Assembly (NCBI RefSeq): GCF_000350225.1
Contig: NW_005178992.1
Coordinates: forward strand, 494,733-558,732
DNA length: 64,000 nt
Reading direction: 5' to 3'
Source: Chondrus crispus
Taxonomy: Eukaryota; Rhodophyta; Florideophyceae; Gigartinales; Gigartinaceae
Shown: in pieces, positions 63,533 through 64,000 of the stretch
Numbering within the stretch: position 1 is the stretch's first letter
Layout of the letters: each line of letters begins with the position of its first letter
Translations under genes and position numbers: made by a program
The notes under the pieces: generated by a model
What the model was told of the DNA's origin: nothing
The model's database searches: none
Seen by the model: the letters and a program-made list of their open reading frames with translations, nothing else

Positions 63533-64000
63533 CTATAATAGCTCCGTCCCGCACCAGGCTGGGATGAAGCGCCATTGCCTCTCCTTCTCCATGCCCCTGC
63601 ATTGCGCACTACAACAGCCTCGAAGCTCTCTCTGCATCCATCGCAAAACCCGTCCCCTCCGTCCCGCAGTAGGAGCGTCATGCCGAGCATAGCATCGTGA
63701 TCTTGGCGCATCTGGATCGCACGCTCGTACAACTCGGCGCCGCGGCCCGCGTTGGTTCGCACGACCTCCGCACGTCGTATTTGCATGTCGCAAAGCCTCA
63801 CCATCGCCTCGGCATCTCCGTGCCCTTCCACCCCAAGTTCAAACAGCTTCACAGATTTCACCGCACCCAAGGTTGCTCATAGCGTCACCATCATTGCCTT
63901 TCTCGACCCGCAATCTTACAACTCCACACTACGATCTATATTTCTCTCGACTCCCTCGATGCTTCCCTCCATCAGAACACCAAGTGGGACCATCGATTCG
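63533..64000 (-). pseudogene. Sel1-like repeat protein, broken, partial (runs off window)
   Basis: Sel1 repeats are TPR-like helical scaffolds. Segments in changing minus-strand frames match the repeat: PLGVLMEGSIEGVERNIDRS with VEL near 63980-63920, EKGNDGDAMSNLG near 63900-63860, then VKLFELGVEGHGDAEAMVRL and GRGAELYERAIQMRQDHDAM in the longest frame (63870 down). At least two frame breaks and a stop separate repeat units that should be continuous. The 5' end lies outside the window. Confidence 0.65.

Overview
This 64 kb window is eukaryotic nuclear DNA. It holds ribosomal protein eL33, an HGH1-like protein, fragments of ATAD2-, TAF6-, PP2A-B''- and protein-kinase-like genes, and several classes of eukaryotic transposon. 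Genes have few, short introns, GC is moderate, and compact genes lie in a sea of LTR and DNA elements. That suits a multicellular red alga (florideophyte, Chondrus-like) best. This is an inference from gene style; some features (NB-ARC-WD40, OrsD/RecQ-like protein) also recall fungi.

Layout. 1-0.5 kb: 3' part of an HGH1-like gene. 0.75-10.5 kb: a non-autonomous inverted-repeat element (about 1.1 kb) split by an 8.5 kb Harbinger transposon whose ends, target duplication and empty site are all visible. Besides its transposase and Myb-like protein the Harbinger carries a cargo: an NB-ARC-WD40 (NLR-type) gene lodged inside an ATAD2-like gene fragment. 10.8-11.9 kb: a second copy of the 1.1 kb element, uninterrupted. 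11.9-16.2 kb: a patchwork of broken regulatory gene pieces, all on the minus strand. 16.2-27.9 kb: a Copia retrotransposon interrupted by a chromodomain Ty3/Gypsy element, a fossil nest sitting in a hypothetical gene. 29.5-34.9 kb: a decayed CMC (CACTA/Tnp2-type) DNA transposon with a divergently transcribed partner gene. 35.1-38.9 kb: two hypothetical genes with clusters of perfect palindromes, followed by a telomere-like minisatellite. 39-45 kb: mostly non-coding, with a TAF6-like fragment. 45.6-47.6 kb: a Crypton-like tyrosine recombinase. 49.5-53.35 kb: AT-rich repeats, then a 26-bp minisatellite with a 7-unit higher-order period. 53.7-59.6 kb: an intact 1,959-codon ORF fusing two C2H2 fingers, a tyrosine-recombinase-like domain, a RecQ-type helicase and Cys-rich knuckles. 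60-61.4 kb: long inverted repeats and tandem arrays. 62.3-64 kb: eL33 and a Sel1-repeat gene fragment.

The two strongest candidates for something undescribed are (1) the Harbinger transposon that carries an NLR-type STAND ATPase with almost identical WD40 repeats, and (2) the tyrosine recombinase-RecQ helicase fusion. Its catalytic spacing matches that of the Crypton recombinase 6 kb away. Several genes, including the housekeeping HGH1 and eL33, show one small frame break each. Either decay is widespread here or the assembly carries small indel errors.
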